Source: Cheilinus undulatus (taxonomy: Eukaryota; Chordata; Actinopteri; Labriformes; Labridae). From it: DNA of 64,000 nucleotides. The notes below the pieces were generated by a model, which was not told the origin of the DNA, ran no database searches, and saw only the letters and a list, made by a program, of their open reading frames with translations. The position numbers and the translations under genes were made by a program. Positions 36,921 through 48,964 of this stretch are shown here, in pieces. The number at the start of each line of letters is the position of its first letter. The stretch's first letter is position 1. The stretch is taken from contig NC_054885.1 in assembly GCF_018320785.1 (NCBI RefSeq), positions 8,816,921-8,880,920 of the forward strand. The letters run 5' to 3'.

Positions 36921-37879
36921 AAAGAAGTGTGAAAAGAGAGCTAATTTCACAGTATTGGAAATGGAGAGATAGTGAGAATTAGGACTTTTCCACTATGTGT
37001 CACATTAAGGTCTTCACATTGGGTCCATTATTTTTGGATCTATCATCTGAACAACACTAGGTAAAAACCTAGTATATGGCTGACTGCAACTATCTGAGAT
37101 GCCTGTTAAAATGCCTGACTGACAGAGTGATTTTGTCATTGTTGTTATTTTTTGTGCGCCAAATGTAGTGTGGCTACTTAAATGTATAGCTACATGCTCT
37201 CCCCTCTCTCTGTCTGTCCTGTTAGCTCCACTCTGTGTACATATGAAACACTACAGAGACATGTGTCAGACTTCACTGATAGAGACAGACAGTGCCACTG
37301 GAGATTAAATGTTTTTTGTGATATGTCTTTAATGGTAGTAAGTTTATACTAACAACAAAACACTAACTGTTAATGAACTGTTTATTCTAAAATAAAATAA
37401 AAACTGCAGCAGGTTTCATGAATATTTCTAATTCTCCTCAGACAGATGTGTAAGGGTCTTTATATGTGTAAAAGCTCCTAGACTCCTAAGTGACTAATGT
37501 ATCTGTTAAAGATTCTTATCCATCTGTCTGTGGTTCTCACTGCCTCAATAAACATTATTTCAAGTTTCAGTGTTCCTATTATCCTTTATATCTGTTAATG
37601 ATCAATAAACAGCACATTTATCATATTCCCTGCAAATAAAAGATGTGTCAAAAGTTTAAGTAGCGTTCTCTTAACAAAAATGCAGACATTTTAATGTTTA
37701 TTTGTTCCCCATAATCATATAGTACTAAGAGAATATTTACGAAATATTCTTTTTTTAACAGTGCACACCCTGTTAAATTCTGTTCTGTTAAATGCCAGAT
37801 TCATAGAATGTGGCAAATTGTTTTGTACTGCAAGCCTGTGTTTCTGTTAGTCCTCTAAATAACACTGGATTCATCCAAC
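36921..37879. other. Spacer between A and B, no gene seen
   Basis: AT-rich DNA. About 37055-37700 has no counterpart upstream of B, whereas 37790-37880 (after a TTAACAGTGCACACC word) matches DNA at 52.13-52.25 kb between B and C. Confidence 0.5.
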
Positions 37880-38310
37880 TGTCATATTATTTGTCCAGTG
37901 TGTCCCAGTTCCTGACTTGTTGCCGGAGGCCGTCCTGGTCCCAGCATCTGGCTCCACGTTGGAGGCCGTCCTGGTCCCAGCTCTGGGCTCCACATTGGAG
38001 GCCGTCCCGGCCCCAGCTCCTGGCTCTGTATTGGCGGTCCTGACCCTCACCTCTGTTCCAGGCTCCACCGGAGAAGCCCTGACCCTGACATCTGTTTGTG
38101 GGCTGCTCCCTGGCCATCCACCAGAGCCCTTGTGCCCTTCTGGGTTGCCTCCTTGCCGCCCACCGGATTCCTCCTCCCATCTGGGATGCCCCATGGCCAC
38201 CCACCTGATTTTTGGTTTGAGTCCCTCCTCCAGGCCCCCTCCACCCACTCTGCTTAACTTGAGCTGTTTTACACATTTCTTTGGGATGTCTGGAAACCAT
38301 CCCTTGGGGT
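37880..38310 (+). repeat. Proline-rich retroelement-like segment, 36-bp repeats
   Basis: Open frame 37917-38339 encodes Pro/Val/Ala/Ser-rich repeats (EAVLVPASGSTL units). GGAGGCCGTCC recurs at 37925, 37961 and 37997, a 36-bp period. Fish LTR-retroelement coding regions often carry such Pro-rich stretches, and an LTR-like sequence follows directly. It is probably transposon-derived, not a host gene. A related piece lies at 52.24-52.53 kb. Confidence 0.65.
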
Positions 38311-38319
38311 GGGGGGTTA

Positions 38320-39380
38320 TGTCATGTTCCAGATTTTGATTTGTCATGTTCCTGAGCTTCACTTGTTTGAACTTTTGGTATTTTGTTGGCATGGCATGTT
38401 TTGTATCTCTGCCTGGCCCAGTGTTCTTGTGTATTGTGAAGTTTCCTGTTTTATTTTGTAGTTGCATTCCCTTGTGTGTGTTTCCAGTTTTCTTCCTGCC
38501 TGAGTTTCCCTCCACTTTATTACCCTCACTAGTTTCACCTGGGTCTTGTTAGTCACACTTGTCCTTCTGTCTGCAATCACTCCCTGTGTATTTAGGTTCT
38601 GTTTCTCCCTGGCTGTGTCCCTCACACCCTACTCCCTATCCACTCTATAGTGAGCAGCATATAGTGGACTATATAGTGGACTCAACTGCAAAACACAAAA
38701 ATGATTTCGGACACTACTCCATCTGCGGCGAATGACATCATCACCATCTCACAATTAAAAGGTTTAGCAACAGCAGCTCATAGATTTCGATGACAACGTC
38801 TGAGGATCGAAATTAATGGTAGAAATACACTGAAAACGGACACTAAATGTGATGCATCGCCCCCCCAAAAATAAAAATACTAATAGATAAAAAGCTTGTG
38901 TCTTTAGTGGCAAAATAGTGTACATTTTCGAGTTTTTATATGTGTTCATGTGCTCCTCTCAGTCGTCCGTCATGTTTGAGAGCAGCAACCGTGATGCATG
39001 ATGGCAAATATTGCTGGGCTAGTGAGCATCGGTTTTTCACTACTTTTCAAAATGCATTGTGGGATAGAATGAGTGCACTGTATAGTGAATAACAATGGTC
39101 ACTCAGAGTTCGGACACCACCACAAAATGGCGTATTCACTATATAGTGCACTATATAGTTCACTATATAGTGCACTATATAGTGAATAGGGAGTGATTTG
39201 TTTTAATCTGTATTTGGGTCCTCGTTTTGACTTTTTTGCCATACTTGACAGAATGTATTGACCAATATGGACCCAGCCGATATTTTTGAAAGAGACTATT
39301 CTCCCTGGGCTGAAACATGGCTGGCGATTTCTCTGACACCTGAGGAGGTCACTGGAGGACAACAAAACTGCATGAAATAA
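38320..39380 (+). mobile_element. LTR-like sequence with gag start, interrupted by a MITE
   Basis: A purine-rich run (GGGGTGGGGGG, 38308-38316) precedes TGTCATGTTCC at 38320, and a terminus TTGACA ends at 39250: a TG...CA-bounded LTR of about 370 bp once the nested element 38631-39194 is removed. A frame at 39267-39380 starts MDPADIFERDY and stops after 37 codons, like the beginning of a fish Ty3/gypsy gag. Only a remnant survives. Confidence 0.6.
38631..39194. mobile_element. Palindromic miniature element nested in the LTR
   Basis: The left end ACTCCCTATCCACTCTATAG matches, on the opposite strand, the right end ACTCCCTATTCACTATATAG. Subterminal ACTATATAGTGCACTATATA words form a dense palindrome at 39135-39186. 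There is no coding frame. It splits the LTR-like sequence. A target duplication is not evident. Confidence 0.78.
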
Positions 39381-39419
39381 GACAACTTCCAGGCTCATCA
39401 GTAACGCTGTCTCAATATG

Positions 39420-39690
39420 CGGTCAACCCCACTAAACAATCCCAGCACGAGCCTCAGCAACCCAAGTCTCACCAGGCCTCAGCGGTTGATATCCCAGCCC
39501 AGGCCTTAAGCTTCCAGTTCCCCAGCGGTTCCCACTTCCAGTGCCCCAGAGACTCCTGGTTCCAGAGACCCAGAGCCTCAGCCTCCTGTTCCCAGAGACC
39601 CTGACCTCTGTTCATGGGCTGCCTCCTGGCCACACACCTGATGTTTTGTTTGAGTATGCAACCCCGCATGTATAGTTATGATTTCTGCGG
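39420..39690 (+). repeat. Second Pro-rich retroelement-like fragment
   Basis: Pro/Ser/Gln-rich codons similar in style to 37.9-38.3 kb, ending in CATGTATAGTTATGATTTCT, which also ends the Pro-rich segment between B and C (near 52.52-52.55 kb). It marks a shared junction at the 3' edges of the B and C units. Confidence 0.55.
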
Positions 39691-40304
39691 TAGGACTTGG
39701 CGTAGTGAAAGGTCAATTGTGCATGGGCATGATATGAAACATCTATGCCTAATTAAAAAAAACCCTTACAATCAGATTGTGATTAATGAATGAATAAGGG
39801 AAGCAGTTGTTGAGAACTACAGTACATAAAGGTTTACTGACTTTCAGGACCACAGACAGCTCCACGGTCATCCAGGTCTTTTCTCCAGCTTGGAATATAT
39901 CCAATCTCCCTGGTATCTGATTGAGGATCGGGTCTGCCTTTTGTGTTCATGTGAATCATTTACATTGATGAGTTAGCATTCATGAAAATTCCCTATGTGA
40001 GTGTATGCACTCGTTCATTCATGTAGGTCGCTGCTGTTTAAGGTGCTGAACGTGTGTTGTTGATTTACCAAAATAACACTGAGTCATGTTAGCTTCATGA
40101 GCTTCTGTCAGCATGAACACTAAGGTTTTTTCTTTTTGAGACACATATATGGGTTTTCTTGTGTATTCTTTTAAACTGTTTTAAATTCAGCCCTTATATA
40201 GCTTTCAGTAAAACAGCAGCGCCTAGTGGTCATTCAGGGGAGTGCAACTTCAGACACTGATAAGAAGACACAACAGACGTTTATTTTAAAGTTCCTCAGC
40301 AAAC

Positions 40305-40310
40305 TTTATT
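40305..40310 (-). terminator. Poly(A) signal of keratin B
   Basis: AATAAA on the minus strand, 50 bases after the TGA stop, as in A. Confidence 0.8.
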
Positions 40311-40359
40311 AGCATATTTGTTGGATGTTTGCTAAGAGACTGAACTCTCTTACAGGTCC

Positions 40360-43300
40360 TCACAGCTCCTTCACGACCTCAGACTGGGTGGAACTGACCA
40401 CAATCCCGTCCACTATCTCCTCGGTGTAGGTGATGACTTTCTGTTTGGTGACTGAGGTGGAGGTTGGGGGATCAGGAGAGGGTGAACGATTTACAGTGAT
40501 GGAAGTCGTCATGCTGCTGGAGCCGCTGAGGCTGCTGGAGACACCAGAACTGCTGAGGCCGCCGGAGCCGCTGAGGCCGCTGGAGACACCAGAACCGCTG
40601 AGGCCGCCGGAGCCGCTGAGGCCGCTGGAGACACCAGAACCGCTGAGGCCGCCGGAGCCGCTGAGGCCGCCGGAGCCACTGGAGCCACCGGAGCCACCAG
40701 AGCCGCGGATTCCTCCTGAGCCACCAAAGCCGCCAGAGCTGCTGATTCCTCCAGAGCCACCGAAGCCACCAGAGCCGCTGATTCCTCCTGAGCCACCGAA
40801 GCCGCCAGAGCCGCCAGTGCTGTGGGGGGAGGAGGAGCAGGTTTTTATTCATCACAGTCACAGAAAAAAATTAAGAGGCATCATTTGTAAGCAGTGTAGG
40901 AGGATGAAGCTGCTAAATGTTACAACAATGTTACAATGTCATTTAGCTGACACTTTTGTCCAAAGAGACGCACATTAGAGGCAGAGACAGGCGCTCAAGG
41001 TGTACAGGACCTTGCTAAAGGGCCCACACTGGATACTGAGCATGCTCTGACTTAGATCCAAACCACTGATATTCTGTATCAAAAGCACAGAAACAATTTG
41101 CCACATTCTACCATTTTTTGCAGTGAAGACAAAAAAAAGAGAACGAACTCAGTGTGCAAGGTCGCATGTGATGTTTTTTTCAGATTATGGATCTGAAAAA
41201 AAAAAACACATCTGAAAATAACGGATCCAGTGTGCAAAGGCCTTAAGACCAAACTGTTGATAGTTGTTAAAAACATTACTTGCATTGATTTAAACATCCA
41301 GCAAAGCTATTTTAGTGCTTTTTCACTGAGTTGATAAGTAGACAGTCCTCAGTCACTTGAGGTGTTTTCTTTCATTGTACTCAAATAATTGGACGATCAG
41401 CCCTTAATTAGCACAATCTTCCCAGAATGCCTTTTGGTGTTAAACACTTTTGCACCATGAGTGAAGTAACTGATTCAATTAGACAAGTCCTACCTGTGGG
41501 GAGCAACAACAACACAACACTAAAAAATCTGTTGCAAATTTGACACACAATATCTGGTTTACCTTAATAAGGTCAAAAGGTTAATTTTACTTTGTTTTTA
41601 TAAGACATATACATGATTCCATAAAGTTAGGTTTTCTATTTGGGTTTTACAGTATCAAGGTGTCATTAACAGTCCTGATATGGTCTTGACAGTTTGTCTG
41701 ATAATGTCAGATTTTGTTCTAAATGTCCTGCAGGTGTACCCTGTAAACAATTCTTTAAATTACTCACCCGCCACCCTCTCCATCCAGCAGCCTCCTGTAC
41801 TCGGCGATCTCCATCTCCAGTCTGGTCTTGATGTCCAGCAGCATCTGGTACTCTTGGCCCTGACGCTCCAGGTCAGCTCTCAGCTGCACCAGCTGCTCCT
41901 CCATACAGGAAACCTGGATAAGAAGAAAGAAAAGATAGAGAAGAAGGAGGTTTACATGTTGATGTCAATGAGCAGCAACAGTCTGAGTGGAAACATGAAG
42001 CTCCTGCTCACCTGGTTCTGAAAACCTGCTAGCTGCATGGCAAACCGATTCTGGGTGTCAGCCAGGGTGCCCTCCAGAGATGATTTCTACAGGAGAGAAG
42101 AGCCGACTCAGTTTGTTCATCACCTTGAATCATGGAGTTAAAAGGCTGTGTAAGAGTGTGATGTGATTCTCACCATAGTGAGTTGTGACTGCAGCTCAAT
42201 CTCCAGGGCTTGCAGCGCTCGTCTGAGGTCAGTGATCTCAGTTTTGGATGTTTGGATGCTCTCTGTGCTTTCAGCAACCTCTTTGTTCAGAGCTTCTGTC
42301 TGTAAGAGAGACACAGCATTGTCATTACAAGCTGCAAATGTACCCACTGATTCAGTGATTTACAAGCAGCAAGCTCAGTCAATCAATTCAGATTTTAAGC
42401 TACAAATCAAGCCATACCTGTCCCTGGAACCAGGCATCAAGTTCTTTCTTGCTCTTGGCGGCAGCATTTGCATACTGCTCCCTGATCTCCTCCATGATCT
42501 GAGCGAGGTCGGGTCCTTTAGCAGCGTCCACCTCTACGTTCACCTGGCCGCTCATTTGGTCCCGCATGCCGAGCATGTCCTGCAGATGAACAACAAAGAG
42601 ACAAACATAAGGAGGATACAGAACTACCTATGATATTCTACACACCAAACCTGTTTCAGTTCATGTTTTTAAATCAACAATCATCTGAACCCCTGAACTG
42701 GATCGAGGTGATTCACCAACCTCCTCGTGGTTCTTCTTCATGAAGATCAGCTCCTCATTCAGGCCTTCAATCTCCATCTCCAGGTCGGTCCGGCCCATGG
42801 TGAGCTCATCAAGGACTCTCTTCAGCCCAGCGATGTCGGCCTCCACTGACTGGCGCATAGCAAGCTCATTCTCATACCTGCACAGAGGATCAAGTTTTGA
42901 AATGTAAGTGTGGCTCTACAAGAGTTTAAAGTTGCAGTAATTTTTTTAAAGATACAGGAAAAACAGTTGTGATGGTAGGTTGTGGTTGCCCTAAATGTAC
43001 CATTTTGCAACAAAGCAGCTATGACTGCCCATATGCTAACACTGAGCTCAAATGAACCAAATAAGCCCTTTGCCACATCAAACATGTTCATATATATTTA
43101 TTTAAATTCTACATTTCGTCTCTTTGTTAGCTGTGTTTGGTTGCTAACTTATCAAAAAGTTTACAATTCTCTCAGTCTCTCTAGTGCAATGTGAGCTGTT
43201 TCTCCTGAAAAAGGAGGAAAAAAATCTTGTCACTTCAACTGTTAGTAACATAAATGAGAAAGCTAGTTAGATAAATTTAGTAAAAGTGCCTTTGAAACTT

Positions 43301-46300
43301 CATGCTTGCTAACTGTACATAAAAATGTGTTAGTAAGCTACCTAGCTTGGAAGCTAACTGGAAAACATTCTGAGCTACATTAGAGTTACCTGACTCATTG
43401 TAAGCAAGTGAACTAGCCCACTGGCTACTGAAACAGTCTCTTGAAAAGACAGTTGATTATAATGGATGTCTTTTTGCTCACTGTCTTAGTGCGAACCAGC
43501 TTATTGGCATGATAGCTAGGTTGACAGTCCAGCTAAAGAATTGATGTGCCTCATTTAGCTTCTTTTGGGTGGCTAACACATCAGAAGGTTAACCAAATCA
43601 AAATATGTGGACTTGTTGTCTCTTTAGTGCATGTGGCCTGTTTAACTGGAAAAAAGAGGAAAAACTATCCTCACTTCAACTGTAGGGAACATTAACACTT
43701 CATGAGAAGGCTAATTATATCAACTAGTAAAAGGGCTTATGTAGCATGGGCTGTGTGCTTACTAGCTGTAAATGTGTGTAAGCAAGCTAACTAGCTTTCT
43801 AGCTAACTGAAACTATTGTTAGCTACAGTTATCTGAGTTTTTGTAAGCAAGCTAACTAGCCTAGGGGCAAACAAAACAGTTCCATGAAAAGACAGTATAA
43901 GATGTTTGTGTTCTTGCTCACTGTTTTCTGTATAAACTATCTACCTGGCACAATAACTAGGTCATCATTTTCCAATTTAATAATCTACTCTCCTGACAGT
44001 TTCAATCCTGCCTTTGTGCGTTTGATAGGATTTTTAGCTATGACAGCACCCTTGCCTCACTTATTAATTAGCTGTATGAAGTATTTCATTAAAGTTTAAT
44101 CTTATGAAGATTGTCTTCTTCAGAAGTGGAGTTATTGGTATTTAAAGCGCCTCATTACATTTTAGCTGGAGCCACTGATTTGTCAGCTTATCCACTCACT
44201 TGAGCCTGAAGTCGTCAGCAGCCAGTTTGGCGTTGTCGATGCTGAGGTAGATGCCACCGTTGACCTTGGTAGCTTCCAGGATCTAAGATATAGAAAGAAA
44301 AGGATTTAGTTGAACTTTATATTCAAGTTTAAATTTTCTCATTTCTCTTGTAGAGTATAAAAACTTCAGTCCAGCGCTTCTGGACACCATGAATCCATTT
44401 AAAAAAAAACATTTGGACCTGTTTTGTGTGTACTGATAGGTGCTGATCTGATGGTTATTATCCTATGACTCAACAAAACAATTATTTTTTCTTTTGCTTG
44501 CCAATTTTTTTTCTCCCAGAAACATCTGGAGCGTTTATCTAAAGCTCTTCTGCTTTTCATCTCGTCATTTCTTCGGACAGTTCTTGTTCAACAGGCTCTG
44601 ACAGCAGCACCTCTTAATGTGAACAATGAGAGAAAATATCAGCTGTCAGTAGGTAAGTACAGCTTTAATTACATTTTATCCCTTAATTGAAGAAGATACA
44701 TTTCGATACAACTGCCATCTTATGCTGATGATTCAATAGTTGTTAAAAAACAAGAAACAAGTTCTTGACTTGGTTTGACACTGAAACTTCAATTAAACAT
44801 CATCTTTTAAACACGGGGGTATAAAAACTTAGAATTGAATTTTGAATTGCAAACTTGGCACAGTGCTGTGATACATGAGCTTCATACTTGACAGACTTTG
44901 TTAGGAGTCGAGGGATGTAGTGATTTCTTTCTCTTCGTTTGTTGTCTTTTAAAGTAAAACAACCACACAAACTCTCTTCACTGCTTGTTTTTCTGTGCTG
45001 TACGAAACTAGCGTTCTTCTAATACTGAATTCTTGCAATAAATGGAAACAAATGCATTGTATGCAAATTTCCAATATCAATTATGACAGCTATTTATTCA
45101 AATTTTAGTCTCAGTCTTAGTCTTTGGATTAAATGCATTTTAGTTTTAGTCACATTTATATGGGAGGGAATTAGGGCCACTGACAAAAAAAAATTTTGAG
45201 ACGCAATTTTTTTTTTTTTTTTTTTACACTTCCATCCATCCTTCTTCATCCACTTATCCAGAGCCGGGTCGCAGGGGTGAAAGGCTAAGCAGGTCCAACC
45301 AGGCATTCCTTTCCCCAGCGACACTTTCCAACTCCTGCTTGGGGATCTCGAGGCGTTCCCAGACAGGACAGGATACATAATCCCTCCAGTGAGCTCTGGA
45401 TCTTCCCCAAGGTTTCCTCCCAGCCAGACGTGCCCAGAACTACTCCATGGGGAGGTGGCCAGGAGGCATCCTGATCAGATGCTCAGACCATCTCATCTGA
45501 CTCCTTTTGATGCGAAGGAGTAGCAGCTCTACTCTAAGCTCCCTCAGAATGTCTGAGCTCCTCACCCTATCTCTAAGGCCGATCCCAGCCACCCTCCAGA
45601 GGAAACTCATTATGGCCACTTGCATCCGCGATCTCATTATTTTGGTCATTACCCAGAGTTCAAGATCCTAGGTGGGGGTTGGGAGGTGGACTGACTGGTA
45701 AATTAAGAGCTTTGCCTCTCGGCTCAGCTCCCTCTTCACCACACGCTGATGCTGCATCAATCCGCCTGTCAATCTCACACTCCGTTTTACTCTCACTTGT
45801 AAACAAGACCCCAAGATACTTGAACTCCTTCACTTGGGGCAAAGAATCACTCCCAACCCCGGGAAAAATTCAGAATTCTGAGATTTAAGTGATAATTCTG
45901 AGATTAAAGTCAAAATTCTGAGAAAAATTCAGAATTCTGACTTCTGAAAAACTTTAGAATTCTGACTTTGAACTCAGAATTCTGACTTTTTTTTTACAAG
46001 TTAAAAAAAGATATGCATCTCAATTTTTTTTTTCCAGTGGCCTTAATCCTCTTCCTTACATTTCAGTACTTTTTACCCTTTAAGGTTTTAGTAGATGACA
46101 TCTCAAGAACATTTTAGTCTAGCTTTATTCCATAAAAAGTCCTCACATTTCAGTCTTTACTTTTGGTCCAAGCATTTATTGTCTTGCCTGAATCTGGTAC
46201 CAAATCATGGTAGTGTGTTCTATGCCATCGTCTAACCTGGGGTCCCTGCTTTCTACAGCTGAGAGGGACAATAAATACAGATACATTGTATTTTGATAGA

Positions 46301-47197
46301 TTGACCCACAGTGGAGAAATATCATGGATTTTTAATAAACAGTGGAAACTAAATTACATTTTAGTTTGGTTTTATTTGTCTTGACTAAACTTACTTTTAG
46401 TCACTTCTAGTCATCAAAATTCTATTTTTGGCTAGTCTTAGTCTAGTCCTTGTCATGGAAAAAAGGCCGTCGACAAACATTTCTAGTCATAGTTTTAGTC
46501 GAGCAAATTAACACTGTAAAGCTCAAGTATCAGTTTACATATCTCAAAAACACTTTAGTCAGTCAGTTCATGGGGATGCTCTGATAAATCTTGTAATGAT
46601 TTAAAGATATATTGTCTGAAACATGACTATGACCTACAACTTAAAGAGAAGCTGTTTTCAGTGGATGGTAAAACTGTCTTTGTAGATTCTACTTACCTGT
46701 CCTTGCAGGTCTGCGATGGTGGCAAAGTAGGCGCTGTAGTCTCTGGAGGAGGGAGAGGTCTTCTGCTCCAGGAACTCCCTGATCTTCAGCTCCAGCTCAG
46801 CATTGGCAGCCTCCAGCTTGCGCACCTTCTCCAGGTAGGAAGCCAGGCGGTCATTCAGGTTCTGCATGGCCATCTTCTCATTGGCAGTGATGTCCAGGTC
46901 CCCTCCTCCAGCACCAGCACCACCTCCGGCACCAACCCCAGCACCACTGAAGGAAAACACAGAACCACCTCCTGAGCCCCGTGCCAAAGCATTACCTCCC
47001 AGGTAAATGAAGCGGCCACCACCAGCAGCACCTTGGGCGAACATGGAGGCACCACCAGCACCACCACCCTGAGCGAACATCGAGGCGTTACCACTAGAGA
47101 TTTTGATAGTGCCAGGTTTAGCTCCCCCATACACCGAGGCACTGCTAAGACCAACACCACCACCGCCGCTGACGTATCTGCCGTATGACATAGACAT
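40360..47197 (-). CDS. Type I keratin, tandem paralog B, long tail
   Basis: Complete acidic keratin of 569 aa. Coding exons: 47197-46697, 44282-44200, 42877-42721, 42579-42418, 42299-42174, 42086-42012, 41913-41768, 40819-40360 (501, 83, 157, 162, 126, 75, 146, 460 bp). All introns are GT-AG and the sum is in frame. The structure is that of paralog A, including the extra intron in coil 2. Head: residues 1-110 with two ASMFA units. The rod starts at 111 ([19 protein letters not shown]) and ends near 414. The tail is about 155 residues, far longer than in A, because Gly/Ser repeats expanded: [10 protein letters not shown]-type units, then three copies of a 15-residue [15 protein letters not shown] unit. 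The C-terminal end ([11 protein letters not shown], then VVKEL) is conserved. It should pair with a type II keratin in epithelial filaments. Exons 3-5 and their introns are almost identical to A. Confidence 0.96.
40523..40670. repeat. 45-bp minisatellite in the tail of keratin B
   Basis: GGAGACACCAGAAC recurs at 40537, 40582 and 40627, an exact 45-bp period in frame, encoding 15-residue Gly/Ser/Leu/Val units. It is absent from A and C. Confidence 0.92.
41914..42011 (-). other. Extra intron in coil 2, paralog B
   Basis: A 98-bp GT-AG intron at the same CAG|G position as in A; exons of 75 and 146 bp sum to the usual 221 bp. Confidence 0.93.
43100..43870. repeat. GCTAACTAGCTT repeat tract in B intron 2
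   Basis: Counterpart of the tract in A intron 2, but shorter: the local tandem duplications seen in A at 32.2-32.46 kb are single here. Confidence 0.7.
45159..46058. mobile_element. Inverted-repeat miniature element in B intron 1
   Basis: Ends carry TTAGGGCCACTGACAAAAAA on the left and, on the other strand, TTAAGGCCACTGGAAAAAAA on the right, with palindromic CAGAATTCTGA words at 45870-45990. It is orthologous to the element in A intron 1 and contains the same LINE insertion. Confidence 0.72.
45228..45865 (-). mobile_element. LINE 3' fragment (Rex3/RTE-like) in B intron 1
   Basis: Minus frames 45842-45660 ([20 protein letters not shown]) and 45649-45440 ([20 protein letters not shown]) are the C-terminal end of a fish non-LTR retroelement polyprotein. 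It is slightly more complete than the copy in A, which lacks about 40 bp around the MPPGHLPME region. Inactive. Confidence 0.8.
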
Positions 47198-47276
47198 CTT
47201 GTAGTGAAGGTAAAGGAGGCTGACGTTCTGCTGCAGCTGCCGAGGAGAGACTGTGCAGCTTGGAGAACGGCTGATG

Positions 47277-47283
47277 CTTTATA
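47277..47283 (-). promoter_or_regulatory. TATA box of keratin B
   Basis: TATAAAG on the minus strand, 80 bases upstream of the ATG, in a 5' flank nearly identical to that of A. Confidence 0.75.
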
Positions 47284-47834
47284 GTGTTCGAAGAGTTCGT
47301 GAGGAGGAGGGATGGATGGATGGTGCCAAGCCCGGGAGGAGACACCTGTCCTTGTTTGACTCTGCAGGGTGGTTAATGGGCTGTAGGTGTGTCTGAGAAA
47401 TGTAGAATCCACCCATCGTTAGTGTCTTCACCTGTTCGTGTACATGCAGCAGGATCTAATCCTGTATCAAAAGATTGAAGCATATGAAGAGCTGCAGGCA
47501 AGTTCAGACCTGGATGACATTAATATTTAAAGATACACACTACATGAAAAAACACATCCAATCAATCAAACAGCACAAAGTGAATTTCTTCTTAACAACC
47601 TGGATCTGTTACTTCAGTTTTTAGAGCAAGGTGGAGTAACTCTAGGCTGCAGGCTATTGTGGTGGGACTCATGATCTTCTTTGCAATGTGGATCTATGAA
47701 GAGAGGGATTAAGAGAATTTTGTTGTTTTTAAAGGTGTGGTTAAATTTTTCATCTGTGAACTAAACCATTTACAGTTTCACAGAGGGCAGATAAATCATT
47801 TCAGGCTCACCCCAGGGATGTATCTCATAATTGC

Positions 47835-48430
47835 TTCATGTTTTTTACACAAACATGTGCAAAGGTGACCAAGAGAACAGGTACATTGTGAAGTCTGCAC
47901 AATGATGAGTCCAGCCATGGTCCCATTGTGGATGAGTTTGCAAACTAGTGTGATGAATCTTTCTTAGGGCTTAATATTTCTATGACAAAAGGTCATCGAT
48001 TGTAGAGCCCATGCTCCAAATCACAAGCCTACTACAATCAAAAGCCAGGCTGTTGAATGTGTCTAGGACTAGTGTGCTGATGCAGGACTGTAACTTTGGT
48101 GACTGGTTGACAATGATGTTGAGAGACTTATCTGTGGCATAAAAGAAGACAGGATACAACTGAGGCTGCTGTCGAGGGATGGACTGACTTTGGAGAAAGC
48201 ACTCAAGATGCACAAGCAACAGAGGTGGCAAACTTTGACACTGTAGATTTACACGGCATGAGTTGAAGCTGGTAAATCCAGCCAGACTTTAGAAAATGCT
48301 ACAGACCCGTTTGAAAGGAGCACCTGGCCAAAGACTGCAGATTTGCCACTGAAAAACCTCGCAACTATGTGAAAGTTGGACACACAGAAAAGAGCCTCCA
48401 GAAGCGAAACAGAAAAAACTACACTGTTTA
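47835..48430 (+). mobile_element. Retroelement debris upstream of keratin B
   Basis: Same LINE-plus-gag debris as upstream of A, with an additional deletion through the reverse-transcriptase FADD region near 47887. Similarity to A's flank continues to about 48570. Confidence 0.7.
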
Positions 48431-48569
48431 AGGGGGAGAAAAAGAAGTGTGAAAAGAGGGCTAATTTCACAGTATTGGAAATGGAGAGATAGTGAGAATT
48501 AGGACGTTTTCACTGTGTGTCACATTAAGGTCTTCCCACACTGGGTCCATTATTTTTGGATCTATCATC

Positions 48570-48964
48570 TGAACATGATGATTTTTTGTTCCCCAGAATC
48601 ATATAATATTAAGGTTATATTTACCAAACATTTTTTTAACATAGTGCACACCCCTGGGTCACAAACACACAGCTGAAGCACACACACACACCGCTGACGC
48701 GCTGATCCTCCGACGTCAGAGAGAAGCTTTAAGAGGAGAAAGTTCAGGTGTTTATCCTGCAGTATTCTGAAACTTTTGACCTCAACAGATAGAAGCCTGA
48801 GGTCTACACTACCAACATGTTAGCATGCGTGAAGGGTAGGTGTGTGTGTGAGCATGACATTTGTGTGTGTCACTCTCATGCAGTATGAAAGCAGATGAGA
48901 GGAGCTGATGCTGCTGTGTAAAAGACACACTAGTGGTCAAAGGGAAAGGGATGATAGGAAAAAG
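48570..48964. other. Junction spacer upstream of B
   Basis: After 48570 the sequence jumps to a counterpart of 37.69-37.77 kb in A's flank, then enters B-specific DNA with CACACA and GTGTGT words. No gene seen. Confidence 0.45.

Noticed and set aside
37871-38515. A 214-codon minus-strand frame opposite the Pro-rich segment
   Set aside because: It has no Met-proximal signal, no domain, and a composition mirroring the plus-strand repeat; treated as a shadow of transposon-derived DNA.
39135-39190. Palindromic ACTATATAGTGCAC cluster considered as a regulatory or origin-like site
   Set aside because: Its mirrored counterpart at 38.63-38.69 kb shows these are the ends of one miniature transposon.
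40430-40978. A 182-codon Pro/Glu-rich plus-strand frame over the tail exon of B, with minus-strand Ala/Leu-rich frames in other registers
   Set aside because: All are alternative readings of the tail minisatellite; the spliced keratin frame with a conserved end explains the sequence.
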